Source: Candidatus Rokuibacteriota bacterium (GTDB lineage Bacteria; Methylomirabilota; Methylomirabilia; Rokubacteriales; CSP1-6). Taken from it: 42,024 nucleotides of DNA. Made by a program: the position numbers and the translations under genes. Positions 25,100 to 32,856 of this stretch are shown piece by piece. The stretch covers positions 1 to 42,024 of the forward strand of contig JACPCG010000015.1 of NCBI GenBank assembly GCA_016179925.1, written 5' to 3'. Numbering within the stretch: position 1 is the stretch's first letter; each line of letters starts with the position of its first letter. The notes below the pieces were generated by a model, which did not search any database, was not told the DNA's origin, and saw only the letters and a program-made list of their open reading frames with translations.

Positions 25100-25930
25100 G
25101 TGGGCATTCGCTGGCTCGGGGCCCTGGCCGTGCTGCTCGGGCTCGCCGCGGCGGCGGCGGCGCAGTCGCGGGTCGTGATTCTCGCGACGACGACGTCCAC
25201 ACAGGACGCGGGGCTCCTCGAGGTCCTGGTTCCGGCGTTCGAGCGGCGGACGGGCTACACGGTGAAGACGATCGCGGTCGGCACGGGCCAGGCCCTGGCG
25301 CTCGCGGCGCGCGGCGAGGCGGACGTGGCGTTCGCTCACGCGCCGGAGCTCGAGAAGAAGTACGTCGCCGAGGGCCGGCTCGCCAACCGGCGGCTCGTCA
25401 TGGTCAACGACTTCGTCCTCGTGGGCCCCGAGGCCGACCCCGCGAAGATCGAGGGCGAGAAGAGCGCTGTCGCCGCCTTCCGGCGCATCGCCGCGGCGCG
25501 CGCCCGGTTCGTCTCGCGGGGCGACAAGTCGGGCACCCACACGCTCGAGCTCGCCCTCTGGCGCCGCGCGGGCGTCGAGCCGGCGGCGCCGTGGTACATC
25601 GAGTCCGGCCAGGGCATGGGCGCCACGCTCGGCCTCGCCGATGACCGGCGCGCCTACACGCTGAGCGACCGCGCAACCCTGCTGGCGCTCGGCCGGCGCC
25701 TCACGCTCAAGCTCATGGTCGAGGGCGACCGGGCGCTCCTGAATGTCTACGCCGTCCTCGAGGTCAATCCCGCCAACGGGCCGCGGGTCAACGCCGCCGG
25801 TGGGAAGGCGCTCGCCGACTTCCTGCTCTCGCCCGAGGCGCAAGCGGCCATGCGGGCGTTCGGCGCCGACCGCTACGGCCGGGCGCTCTTCGTCCCTGTC
25901 GCCGGCAAGACCGACGAGGACTTCAAGTAG
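25100..25930 (+). CDS. tupA: Tungstate ABC transporter substrate-binding protein
   Basis: A periplasmic oxyanion-binding protein of 276 residues. A short signal peptide ends near AAAAAQS. The family signature TTTSTQDAGLL follows at once, typical of TupA, and further motifs are GTGQALALAARGEADV, SRGDKSGTHTLE and the C-terminal YGRALFVP. TupA binds tungstate with very high affinity. GTG 25100 is preceded by AAGGAG. The permease gene starts directly at the stop. Tungstate import fits the selenocysteine formate dehydrogenase of this window, since many such enzymes use W in place of Mo. Tup rather than sulfate or phosphate binding is judged from the signature. Confidence 0.92.
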   Translation: MGIRWLGALAVLLGLAAAAAAQSRVVILATTTSTQDAGLLEVLVPAFERRTGYTVKTIAVGTGQALALAARGEADVAFAHAPELEKKYVAEGRLANRRLVMVNDFVLVGPEADPAKIEGEKSAVAAFRRIAAARARFVSRGDKSGTHTLELALWRRAGVEPAAPWYIESGQGMGATLGLADDRRAYTLSDRATLLALGRRLTLKLMVEGDRALLNVYAVLEVNPANGPRVNAAGGKALADFLLSPEAQAAMRAFGADRYGRALFVPVAGKTDEDFK

Positions 25931-26626
25931 GTGGACCTGCTCCTCGAGGGTGTCCGCCAGGCACTCACGCTCGTCCTCGCGGGCGACAGCGAGATCTGGG
26001 CGATCCTCCTGCTCTCGCTCCAGGTGTCGGGCAGTGCGACGCTCGTCTCGCTCGCGACCGGCATCCCGGCGGGCGCGGCGCTCGCCCTGGCGCGCTTCCC
26101 CGGCCGCTCCCTCGTCGTCAGCGCCGTGAACTCGGGGATGGGGCTGCCGCCGGTCGTGGCGGGCCTCTTCGTGACGATCATGTTGTGGCGCAGCGGCCCG
26201 CTCGGCGGGCTCGAGATCCTCTACACGCCCGCGGCGATCATCGTCGCCCAGGCCGTGATCGCGGCGCCGATCGTCACCGGGATCACCCTCGCCGCCGTCC
26301 AGCAGGTGCCGGCGGAGTTCCGCCTGCAGCTCCTGGCGCTCGGCGCCTCGCGCGTCCAGATGGTGTGGGTCGTGCTCCGCGAGGCGCGGCTCCCGATGCT
26401 CGCCGCCGTCATGGCGGGGTTCGGCGGCGTCATCTCGGAGATCGGCGCCTCCATGATGGTGGGCGGCAACGTGAAGGGCCAGACGCGGACCCTGACGACG
26501 GCGATGGTGCTCGAGACGGGCAAGGGGAACTTCGAGGTCGCGATCGCGCTCGCGCTGCTCCTGCTCGTCCTCGTCTTCCTCGTCAACTGGGCGCTGACCT
26601 CGATCCAGCAGCGCCGGGCCTTCTGA
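25931..26626 (+). CDS. tupB: Tungstate ABC transporter permease
   Basis: A 231-residue inner-membrane permease with about five or six helices. The cytoplasmic EAA-type loop reads ALGASRVQMVWVVLREARLP, which docks the ATPase. The ending GFGGVISEIGASMMVGGNV is the usual TupB pattern. GTG 25931 begins on the base after the tupA stop. Its ATPase partner is not next to it: molybdate genes intervene and tupC comes last. The next gene begins 27 nt downstream. Confidence 0.92.
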   Translation: MDLLLEGVRQALTLVLAGDSEIWAILLLSLQVSGSATLVSLATGIPAGAALALARFPGRSLVVSAVNSGMGLPPVVAGLFVTIMLWRSGPLGGLEILYTPAAIIVAQAVIAAPIVTGITLAAVQQVPAEFRLQLLALGASRVQMVWVVLREARLPMLAAVMAGFGGVISEIGASMMVGGNVKGQTRTLTTAMVLETGKGNFEVAIALALLLLVLVFLVNWALTSIQQRRAF

Positions 26627-26653
26627 GGGGCCCGCCTGTAAGATAGGGGTCTG

Positions 26654-27421
26654 ATGCGCCGCCCGCGCCTCGCCTCCTTCGCCCTCGCGTGGCTCGCCCT
26701 GGGGGCCGGCCCGGCCGGCGCCGTGCCGGTGCCGTCGGTGACCGTCTTCGCCGCGGCCGACCTCGCCTTCGCGTTCAAGGAGCTCGCCCCGCGCTTCGAG
26801 AAAGCCACGGGCGCGCGCGTCACCCTCGTGTTCGGCTCGACGGGGAACTTCGCTCACCAGATCCGGCAGGGCGGCCCGGCCGATGTCTTCTTCGCCGCCG
26901 ACCAGTCGTTCGTGGACGCGCTGGTGGCCGAGCGTGTGCTGCTTGGCGAGACGCGGACGCTCTACGCGCGGGGCCGGATCGTGCTTGCCACGGCGACGGC
27001 GTTCGGGCCGAAGCTGACCGGGCTGCGAAGCCTGCTCGCCGCGCGGATCCGCCACGTGGCGATCGCCAACCCCGCCCACGCGCCGTACGGCCGGGCGGCC
27101 GAAGAGGCGCTGCGGAAGTCCGGGGTCTGGGAGGCGGTGAGGCCCAAGCTCGTCTACGGCGAGAACATCCGGCACACGCTCCAGTTCATTCAGACGGGCG
27201 CGGTGGACGCCGGCATCATCGCGTTGTCCATCGCGAGCGTTCCCGAAGTGGAGTGGATCCTGATCGATGCGAGCCTGCACGCGCCGCTCGATCAGGCCGC
27301 CGCGGTGGTGCACCGGAGTCCGCGGCCCGAGCTCGCGCTCGCGTTCATCCAGTTCGTGAACGGTCCGGAGGGGCGGCCGATCATGAAGCGCCACGGGTTT
27401 CTCCTGCCCGGGGAGTTCTGA
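26654..27421 (+). CDS. modA: Molybdate ABC transporter substrate-binding protein
   Basis: A 255-residue exported binding protein. The signal peptide ends near AGAVPVPS. The ModA core follows: VFAAADLAFAFKELAP, the oxyanion loop FGSTGNFAHQI, GGPADVFFAAD, IANPAHAPYGRAAEEAL and IQTGAVDAGIIALS. It binds molybdate, and often tungstate, in the periplasm. ATG 26654 lies 27 nt after tupB, and modB follows after 6 nt. That a second oxyanion receptor sits inside the tup gene order suggests that both metals are supplied from one transcript. Confidence 0.94.
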   Translation: MRRPRLASFALAWLALGAGPAGAVPVPSVTVFAAADLAFAFKELAPRFEKATGARVTLVFGSTGNFAHQIRQGGPADVFFAADQSFVDALVAERVLLGETRTLYARGRIVLATATAFGPKLTGLRSLLAARIRHVAIANPAHAPYGRAAEEALRKSGVWEAVRPKLVYGENIRHTLQFIQTGAVDAGIIALSIASVPEVEWILIDASLHAPLDQAAAVVHRSPRPELALAFIQFVNGPEGRPIMKRHGFLLPGEF

Positions 27422-27427
27422 GCCGCG

Positions 27428-28081
27428 ATGGACCTCTTCCCCGTCTGGCTCTCCCTGCGCGTCTCGCTCACCGCAACTGCGCTGACGCTCGTCGTGGGTG
27501 TCCCGCTCGCCTGGCTCCTCGCGCGACGGCGCTTCCCCGGGCGGAACCTCCTCGAGGCGGCGGTGGTCCTGCCGCTCGTGCTGCCGCCGACCGTGCTCGG
27601 CTACTACCTGCTCCTCGCTGTCGGGCGCCGCGGGCCCGTCGGGCAAGCGCTCGCCTCTGTCGGGCTCGAGCTCGCGTTCACCTGGGGCGCCGCCGTGCTC
27701 GCCGCGTGCGTCGGCTCGATCGCGCTCGTGATCAAGTCGGCGCAGGCGGGGTTCGAGACGGTGGACCGTCAGCTCGAGCAGGCGGCCCGCACGCTCGGAC
27801 GCTCGGAGTGGTCCGTCTTCTGGCGCGTGACGCTGCCGCTCGCCTGGCGTTCCGTGCTGGCCGGCACGGTGCTCGCCTTCTGCCGGGCCCTCGGGGAGTT
27901 CGGGATCACGCTCATGGTGGCGGGGAACATCCCCGGGCGGACCCAGACGCTGCCGCTGGCGATCTACGACCGCGTGCAGGCCGCGCAGATGGACGAGGCG
28001 AACGCGCTCGCGCTCGTCGCCGTCGGGATCGTCGGCGTCCTGCTGTTCGTGCTGGGCCGCCTCGCCAGGCTCCGCTACTGA
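27428..28081 (+). CDS. modB: Molybdate ABC transporter permease
   Basis: A 217-residue permease with five to six helices. Family marks are [15 protein letters not shown], the EAA loop with [19 protein letters not shown], and [17 protein letters not shown] near the end. It forms the channel for ModA-delivered molybdate. Its stop overlaps an ATG (TGATG, 28079-28083) that opens an 81-codon frame running through the hairpin element up to the modC start, so the ancestral modB-modC coupling seems to have been split by the element. Confidence 0.94.
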   Translation: MDLFPVWLSLRVSLTATALTLVVGVPLAWLLARRRFPGRNLLEAAVVLPLVLPPTVLGYYLLLAVGRRGPVGQALASVGLELAFTWGAAVLAACVGSIALVIKSAQAGFETVDRQLEQAARTLGRSEWSVFWRVTLPLAWRSVLAGTVLAFCRALGEFGITLMVAGNIPGRTQTLPLAIYDRVQAAQMDEANALALVAVGIVGVLLFVLGRLARLRY

Positions 28082-28328
28082 TGACCAGCGTCACGTCTGC
28101 GACATCGCGTGCACGATCGCGCGGCGGGGCCGACGGGCGCGTGGGACAGGGGTCGCGGGACCACGCGGCACGCGTCCGCTGCCTCGTTGCGGCTGGGCTC
28201 CATCCGGGCGCGCGAGGTCCGCGTTCCGCGCGGCGGGAACGGGCTCCCGCGACCCCTGTCCCACGCGCCCGTCGGCCCCGCCCCGTGGCGGCAGGTGTTC
28301 ACATGATGTCGGCGACGGAACGCTAGCC
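28081..28328 (+). repeat. Giant hairpin element B inside the mod operon, with a spanning 81-codon frame
   Basis: A perfect 36-bp inverted repeat (28125-28160 with 28245-28280) encloses an 84-nt loop holding an inner CCTCG/CGAGG pair (28182, 28213). Weaker outer pairing CGACATC (28100) with GATGTCG (28305) extends it to about 212 bp. A frame from ATG 28081, overlapping the modB stop, reads through the whole structure to TAG 28324-28326, two bases before modC. The predicted peptide is Arg/Pro/Ala-rich with no recognised domain. The RNA would fold into a very stable hairpin between modB and modC. Confidence 0.72.
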
Positions 28329-29447
28329 GTGGTCTCCGTCGAGATCACCAAGCGCTACCCCGGATTCACGCTGGCGGTGCGCTGGAGCGCCGAGAAGTCG
28401 GTCGTCGGCCTCTTCGGCCCGTCGGGCGCCGGCAAGACGCTGACGCTCCAGTGCCTGGCGGGCCTGATCCGGCCGGACGCCGGACGCATCGCCGTGGGCG
28501 ACCGCGTGTTCTTCGACGCGGCGGCCGGCGTGGACCTGCCGCCGCAAGCCCGGCGCCTCGGCTACGTCTTCCAGGGCCTGGCGCTCTTCCCGCATCTCAC
28601 GGTGGCGAAGAACGTCGCGTTCGGGCTCGCCGACCGGCCGTCCCGGGAGCGGGCGCGGCGCACGGCGGAGGTCATCGAGCGGCTCGGGCTCGCGGGCCTC
28701 GAGCACCGCTATCCACGCGAGCTTTCGGGCGGGCAGCGGCAGCGCGTGGCGCTCGGGCGCGCGCTCGCGATCGATCCCGCGCTGCTCCTGCTCGACGAGC
28801 CGCTCTCGGCCCTCGACGCGCCCCTGCGGCTGGCGCTGCGCGACGAGCTGCGCGAGATCCTGACGGGGTGGGGAACCGCCGCCGTCGTCGTCACCCACGA
28901 CTTCACCGAGGCGTACCGGCTCGCCGACCGGATCGTCGTGTACGAGGGAGGGCGCGTCATCCAGTCGGCCCCGCGCGCGGAGCTCTTGTGGCAGCCCGCG
29001 TCCGAAGCGGTCGCGCGCATCATGGGGCTCAGGAACATCCTGCGCGGCACCGTCGTGAAGGCGATGCCCGACCGCATCCAGATCGGCTGGCGCGGCCAGA
29101 CGCTCGAGGCGGTGAACTCCCCGACGCGCTCCTATCTGCCGCCGCCCGGGAGCCCGATCGCCTTCTTCATCCGGCCGGAGTACGTGCGGCTCATCCGGAA
29201 GGACCGCGGCGCGCCCGACCCGCTCCACCACATGAACCTCATGCGGGGACGGCTCGTGGGCGAGGCCGACTTCGGCACCGTCTGGTCGCTGCGCCTGCGG
29301 CTGGAGGAGCCCGGCGAGCCCGCGCAGGGCGACTGGGACCTCGAGGTCGAGGTGCCCCAGCTCGTGTACCAGATCCTCGAGATCGAGCGCGACCGGCGGT
29401 GGGATCTCTCGGTCCACCGCGGCTCGATCCACGTGCTGCCGTCGTGA
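28329..29447 (+). CDS. modC: Molybdate ABC transporter ATP-binding protein
   Basis: A 372-residue ABC ATPase. Walker A is GPSGAGKT, the Q-loop is VFQGLALFP, the signature is LSGGQRQRV and Walker B is LLLDEPLSALD, with the switch His in VVTHDFTEA. Residues beyond about 240 form a long C-terminal regulatory part that differs from the short ModC Mop domain, perhaps a TOBE-type domain. GTG 28329 lies directly after hairpin element B, within the sequence GCTAGCCGTG. The stop overlaps the GTG of tupC. Assignment as ModC rests on position after modAB; an ATPase shared with Tup is possible. Confidence 0.88.
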   Translation: MVSVEITKRYPGFTLAVRWSAEKSVVGLFGPSGAGKTLTLQCLAGLIRPDAGRIAVGDRVFFDAAAGVDLPPQARRLGYVFQGLALFPHLTVAKNVAFGLADRPSRERARRTAEVIERLGLAGLEHRYPRELSGGQRQRVALGRALAIDPALLLLDEPLSALDAPLRLALRDELREILTGWGTAAVVVTHDFTEAYRLADRIVVYEGGRVIQSAPRAELLWQPASEAVARIMGLRNILRGTVVKAMPDRIQIGWRGQTLEAVNSPTRSYLPPPGSPIAFFIRPEYVRLIRKDRGAPDPLHHMNLMRGRLVGEADFGTVWSLRLRLEEPGEPAQGDWDLEVEVPQLVYQILEIERDRRWDLSVHRGSIHVLPS

Positions 29448-30535
29448 CGAGGTCCCCGGTCCTGGCGCTCGCGCAGGTCGGCGTGAGCTACGGCGGCGGC
29501 GAGGTCCTCTCGGTGGAGGCGCTCGAGGCGCTCGAGGGCGAGGTCCTCGGGGTGATCGGGCCGAACGGCAGCGGGAAGTCCACGCTCCTGCGGGTGCTCG
29601 GGCTGCTCGAGCGGCCCACCCGGGGCGAGGTAAGCTTCCGCGGCCGGCCCGTGGACGCCCGAAGCGCGCTCGCCGAGCGGCGCCGGATGGCAATGGTGTT
29701 CCAGCAGCCCTTGCTCGCCGACATGACCGTCGCCGAGAACGTCGCCCTCGGGCTCGCCTTCCGCGGCGCGGCCGGCGACGGGACCGAGAGGCGCGTCGCG
29801 CACTGGCTCGAGCGGCTCAACATCGCGCCGCTCCGCGACCAGCGCGCGCGGACGCTCTCCGGCGGCCAGGCGCAGCGCGTGGCCCTGGCGCGGGCGCTCG
29901 TCCTCGCGCCCGAGGTGCTGCTGCTCGACGAGCCGTTCTCCGGGCTCGACGAGCCGACCCGCGCGGCGCTCCTGCCCGACGTCGCCGCGATCCTGAGATC
30001 GGACCGTGTCACGACGGTCTTCGTCACGCACGACCGGGGTGAGGCGCAGGCTCTCGCCGACCGTGTCGCGGTGTTGATCGGGGGCCGCGTGCTGCAGCTC
30101 GACGAGACCGCGCGCGTGTTCCATGCGCCGGCCTCCGAGGAGGTGGCGCGCTTCGTCGGCGTCGAGACGATCGTCACCGGCCGGGTGCTCGCCCGCGACC
30201 ACGGCGTCACGGTCGTGGACGTCGCGGGCCATAAGCTCGAAGTCGCCGCCGCCGGGCGGCCGGGAGACCTCGTCAGGCTCGGCATCCGTCCCGAGGACGT
30301 CACGCTGATGCCGCCCACCGACGCCGCGCCACTCTCGAGCGCGCGCAACCGCCTCACCGGGACGATCGCGCGCCTCGTACCCTCGACGCCGGGGACCCGC
30401 GTCGTCGTCGACGTCGGGTTTCCCCTCGTGGCGACCGTCACCACGCGCTCGATTCAGGACCTCGGCCTCGTCGAGGGCGTCCCGATCACCGCGGTCTTCA
30501 AGGCGAGCGCCCCGCACCTCATCGGCCCCGCGTAG
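29444..30535 (+). CDS. tupC: Tungstate ABC transporter ATP-binding protein with TOBE domain
   Basis: A 363-residue ABC ATPase: Walker A GPNGSGKS, signature LSGGQAQRV, Walker B LLLDEPFSGLD and the switch His in FVTHDRGEA. The preferred partner is TupB, because the N-terminal half resembles TupC-type subunits. Beyond residue about 235 lies a TOBE-like region (ARNRLTGTIARLVPSTPGTR), able to bind oxyanion as a feedback signal. GTG 29444 overlaps the modC stop by 4 nt. It is the last gene of the transporter operon and is separated from tupAB by modABC. Confidence 0.87.
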   Translation: MTRSPVLALAQVGVSYGGGEVLSVEALEALEGEVLGVIGPNGSGKSTLLRVLGLLERPTRGEVSFRGRPVDARSALAERRRMAMVFQQPLLADMTVAENVALGLAFRGAAGDGTERRVAHWLERLNIAPLRDQRARTLSGGQAQRVALARALVLAPEVLLLDEPFSGLDEPTRAALLPDVAAILRSDRVTTVFVTHDRGEAQALADRVAVLIGGRVLQLDETARVFHAPASEEVARFVGVETIVTGRVLARDHGVTVVDVAGHKLEVAAAGRPGDLVRLGIRPEDVTLMPPTDAAPLSSARNRLTGTIARLVPSTPGTRVVVDVGFPLVATVTTRSIQDLGLVEGVPITAVFKASAPHLIGPA

Positions 30536-30563
30536 TGAGATCGCGCCAGTGCCCCGCCTTTGC

Positions 30564-30593
30564 TTGACACTACCCGTCGTCCGGCGCTATAAG
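30564..30593 (+). promoter_or_regulatory. Sigma-70 promoter of the DUF465 gene
   Basis: A perfect -35 TTGACA (30564-30569), an 18-bp spacer and a -10 TATAAG (30588-30593). Transcription would start near 30600, followed by AAGGAGG and ATG 30644. It is the clearest housekeeping promoter in the window and probably also drives moaC. Confidence 0.75.
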
Positions 30594-30643
30594 GAGGCCG
30601 GGAGCCTCGCGAGATTCGAACCCTCCACCCAAGGAGGCCTCGC

Positions 30644-30871
30644 ATGGACCAGGAGACCCTCATCGAGCGACTGATCGCCGAGAACGAGGAGTTCCGTCGC
30701 CTCCGCACCGAGCACCAGTCCTATGATCGCGAGCTCGAGGCGCTCAAGCGGACGTCCCCGCTCTCGGCGGACCAGCAGTGGCGGATGAGCGAGCTGAAGA
30801 AGCTGAAGCTGATGGCCAAGGACCGGATGGAGGCCATCCTCAAGCACGCCCGGCCCGGCGTCACGGCCTGA
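30644..30871 (+). CDS. DUF465 (YdcH-like) small coiled-coil protein
   Basis: A 75-residue, charged, wholly helical protein. The pattern [20 protein letters not shown] followed by a helix ending [16 protein letters not shown] is the DUF465/YdcH pattern: two antiparallel helices. Its function is unknown across bacteria. ATG 30644 follows AAGGAGG at 8 nt spacing behind a strong promoter. The TGA stop overlaps a possible CTG start of moaC. Confidence 0.88.
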   Translation: MDQETLIERLIAENEEFRRLRTEHQSYDRELEALKRTSPLSADQQWRMSELKKLKLMAKDRMEAILKHARPGVTA

Positions 30872-30933
30872 CGAAGCCCCGGGCGGGATCGTTTCGCGGC
30901 CTCTCCCACCTCTCGACGGAGGGCGCCGCGCGC

Positions 30934-31425
30934 ATGGTGGACGTCTCCGGCAAGCAGGAGACGGCCCGCGAAGCGGTCGCCCGGGCGATCGTGCGGATGA
31001 AGCCCGCCACCCTCCGGGTGGTCCGGCGCGGCAACGCGCCCAAGGGCGATGTCCTCGGCGTCGCTCGGACGGCCGGCATCCTGGCGGCCAAGCGCACCCC
31101 GCAGCTCATCCCCCTCTGCCACCCGCTCCGCATCACCGGGGTCGACGTCGCCTTCGACGACGACCTGCGCCGCGGCGAGCTCACCATCGAGGCGCGGGTG
31201 AAGACCGTGGACAAGACGGGCGTCGAGATGGAGGCGCTCACGGCGGTGAGCGTCGCGGCGCTGACGGTCTACGACATGGTCAAGGCGGTGGAGCGCGGCG
31301 TGACGATCGCCAGGATCCAGCTCGTGGAGAAATCCGGCGGCAAGTCCGGAACATGGAAGCGCAGCGTGTCTGTCTCAGGCCACCCACGGCGCAAGCCGGC
31401 CTCGCGGCCCCCGCGACAAAGGTAG
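30934..31425 (+). CDS. moaC: Cyclic pyranopterin monophosphate synthase
   Basis: MoaC converts the GTP-derived precursor to cyclic pyranopterin monophosphate in molybdenum cofactor synthesis. Seen are [56 protein letters not shown] with the catalytic Asp and Lys, and [10 protein letters not shown]. Homology begins before ATG 30934: the codons just upstream read [11 protein letters not shown], which matches the usual MoaC lead LTHLxxxGxAxMVDVS. No ATG, GTG or TTG exists in that stretch, but CTG 30868 overlaps the DUF465 stop (CTGA) and would give 185 residues. The C-terminus is extended by about 15 residues by the first copy of a tandem repeat. It supplies cofactor for enzymes such as the formate dehydrogenase here. 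Confidence 0.9.
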   Translation: MVDVSGKQETAREAVARAIVRMKPATLRVVRRGNAPKGDVLGVARTAGILAAKRTPQLIPLCHPLRITGVDVAFDDDLRRGELTIEARVKTVDKTGVEMEALTAVSVAALTVYDMVKAVERGVTIARIQLVEKSGGKSGTWKRSVSVSGHPRRKPASRPPRQR

Positions 31426-31483
31426 CAGCGTGTCTGTCTCAGGCCACCCACGACCCGAGCCGGCCTCGCGGCCCCCGCTACAA
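31361..31483 (+). repeat. Tandem duplication, 59-bp units at 64-bp period
   Basis: Copy 1 (31361-31419) and copy 2 (31425-31483) both run from GCAGCGTGTCTGTC to a CAA end and differ at four positions. Copy 1 encodes the extra tail of MoaC; the moaC stop TAG lies in the spacer. Copy 2 ends just before ATG 31486 of the deacetylase gene, so its 3' end is that gene's leader. Confidence 0.85.
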
Positions 31484-31485
31484 CA

Positions 31486-32613
31486 ATGAAGACCGCGCTG
31501 ATCCACTCCGACGCCTACACGCGCTTCGACTACGGGCCCGAGCACCCGCTGCGGATGGAGCGCCTGGGGCTCACGTGGCGGCTCATGGAGGCCTACGGCC
31601 TCACGCAGCTCCCGGACGCGACGGTCCTGGGACCCGAGCCGGCGACCGAGCGCGCGATCGCCCTCTATCATGCCGAACCTTACCTCGACGTGCTGAAGGC
31701 CGCCAACGGCGGCGAGGTACCGAAGCACGCCGAGCGTTACGGCCTCGGCCCCGGCGACAACCCCGTGTTCCCCGGGCTCTGGGACGCGGCGCGCCTCTGC
31801 GCCGGCGGCTCCCTGCTCGCCGCCGAGCTCGTCGCCTCCCGCAAGGCCGCGCGCGCCTTCCACTTCGCCGGCGGCCTCCACCACGCGCTCCCGGCGCGCG
31901 CGTCGGGCTTCTGCTACGTGAACGACGCGGTGCTCGCGATTCTCTACCTCAAGTCGCGCGGCCTGCGCGTGCTCTATGTGGACATCGACGCGCATCACGG
32001 TGACGGCGTGCAGCACGCGTTCTACAGCGACCCGACCGTCATGACGATCTCCACGCACGAGCGCGGCGACTACCTCTTCCCGGGCACGGGGTTCGTCGAG
32101 GAGGTGGGGGAGGGGGACGGCGCCGGCTACTCGGTGAACCTCCCGCTCGAGCCGTACACCGACTCGGCGATCTACCTTCCGGCGTTCGAGCGGGTCGTCC
32201 CGCCGCTGATCGGCGCCTTCCGCCCCGACGTCGTCGTGGCGCAGCTCGGCATCGACTCGCACCGCACCGACCCGCTCACGCACCTCGGGCTCGACGTGCA
32301 GGGGTTCGCGCGCGCCGTCGCGCGGATCGCGGAGCTGGCGCCGAGGCTCCTCTGCCTGGGCGGCGGCGGCTACGACCTCCAGAACGTGGCGCGCGCGTGG
32401 ACCGCCGCCTGGGCCATCCTGAACGGCGTCGAGCTGCCGGCCGAGCTGCCGGCGTCCTTCGCGGAGGAGGCGCGCCGATATCAGTTCGAGGCCCGGACGC
32501 TGTGGGACCCGCCGGAGCCGCTGCCCGAGCACCGGCGGTTGCGCGCCGAGGAGTACGTCCAGCGGCAGGTGGCCGCGATCCGGCGCCTCATCTTTCCGAT
32601 CCACCGGCTATAG
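31486..32613 (+). CDS. acuC: Acetoin utilisation/histone deacetylase family protein (AcuC-like)
   Basis: A 375-residue zinc deacetylase of the arginase/HDAC fold. Signatures: GGLHHALPARASGFCYVND, the metal site DIDAHHGDGVQ, STHERGDYLFPGTG, IDSHRTDPLTHLGL with the second Asp, and LGGGGYD with the catalytic Tyr. Bacterial AcuC removes acetyl groups from acetyl-CoA synthetase, switching it on; other members act on polyamines or other acetyl-lysines. There is no signal peptide. Its leader is the second unit of a tandem repeat, and I see no strong Shine-Dalgarno. No acetoin or acs gene is near, so the substrate is open. Confidence 0.9.
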   Translation: MKTALIHSDAYTRFDYGPEHPLRMERLGLTWRLMEAYGLTQLPDATVLGPEPATERAIALYHAEPYLDVLKAANGGEVPKHAERYGLGPGDNPVFPGLWDAARLCAGGSLLAAELVASRKAARAFHFAGGLHHALPARASGFCYVNDAVLAILYLKSRGLRVLYVDIDAHHGDGVQHAFYSDPTVMTISTHERGDYLFPGTGFVEEVGEGDGAGYSVNLPLEPYTDSAIYLPAFERVVPPLIGAFRPDVVVAQLGIDSHRTDPLTHLGLDVQGFARAVARIAELAPRLLCLGGGGYDLQNVARAWTAAWAILNGVELPAELPASFAEEARRYQFEARTLWDPPEPLPEHRRLRAEEYVQRQVAAIRRLIFPIHRL

Positions 32614-32620
32614 CCCTCGT

Positions 32621-32657
32621 CGCACCGCTTTGGTGCAGCCTGCACCAAACTGGTGCA
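32621..32657 (+). promoter_or_regulatory. Tandem NtrC-like enhancer sites
   Basis: CGCACC-GCTTT-GGTGCA (32621-32637) and TGCACC-AAACT-GGTGCA (32641-32657) lie 20 bp apart. The second is an exact match to the TGCACC-N5-GGTGCA pattern of NtrC sites as I know it from glnA. The inner half-sites also form the palindrome TTTGGTGCAG-C-CTGCACCAAA (32629-32649). Confidence 0.6.
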
Positions 32658-32740
32658 ACTCGCGGTTCCTATCCGGCTGACGGCGCGGGAACCCGGCGCT
32701 CGTTCTCGGCGAGCTTGTCCGCCGCGCAGGCCCGGATCAT

Positions 32741-32755
32741 CGGCACGTCCGCGGC
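32741..32755 (+). promoter_or_regulatory. Weak sigma-54 promoter candidate before the OtsA fusion
   Basis: CGGCACGTCCGCGGC has the invariant GG-N10-GC spacing of -24/-12 promoters but departs from consensus elsewhere (CGGC where TTGC is expected). It lies about 90-110 bp downstream of the two NtrC-like sites and 100 bp before ATG 32857. The rest of the 243-bp gap shows nothing else I can support. Confidence 0.35.
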
Positions 32756-32856
32756 CATGAGCGGCGGCGCAGTCGCGAGCGCTGCGAAACGGGCTGCGTT
32801 ACGCGACGATCCACGGTAGACTACGGACGTTCGGCGCGGGTCACGATCTTACGACC

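Noticed and set aside
24926-27646. A 906-codon minus-strand open frame across tupA-modA
   Set aside because: Low-complexity Arg/Glu/Gly/His composition with no domain; it is a shadow of four well-supported transport genes in a high-GC context.
28109-28306. Other small frames within hairpin element B as separate genes
   Set aside because: Plus and minus frames give near-mirror peptides because the DNA is palindromic; none has a ribosome site or known family. Only the frame coupled to modB and modC is worth noting.
30612-30624. tRNA T-arm-like sequence on the minus strand (GGTTCGAATC)
   Set aside because: Only a weak T-stem can be paired and there is no acceptor, D-arm or anticodon arm around it; the flanking bases are the leader and start of the DUF465 gene.
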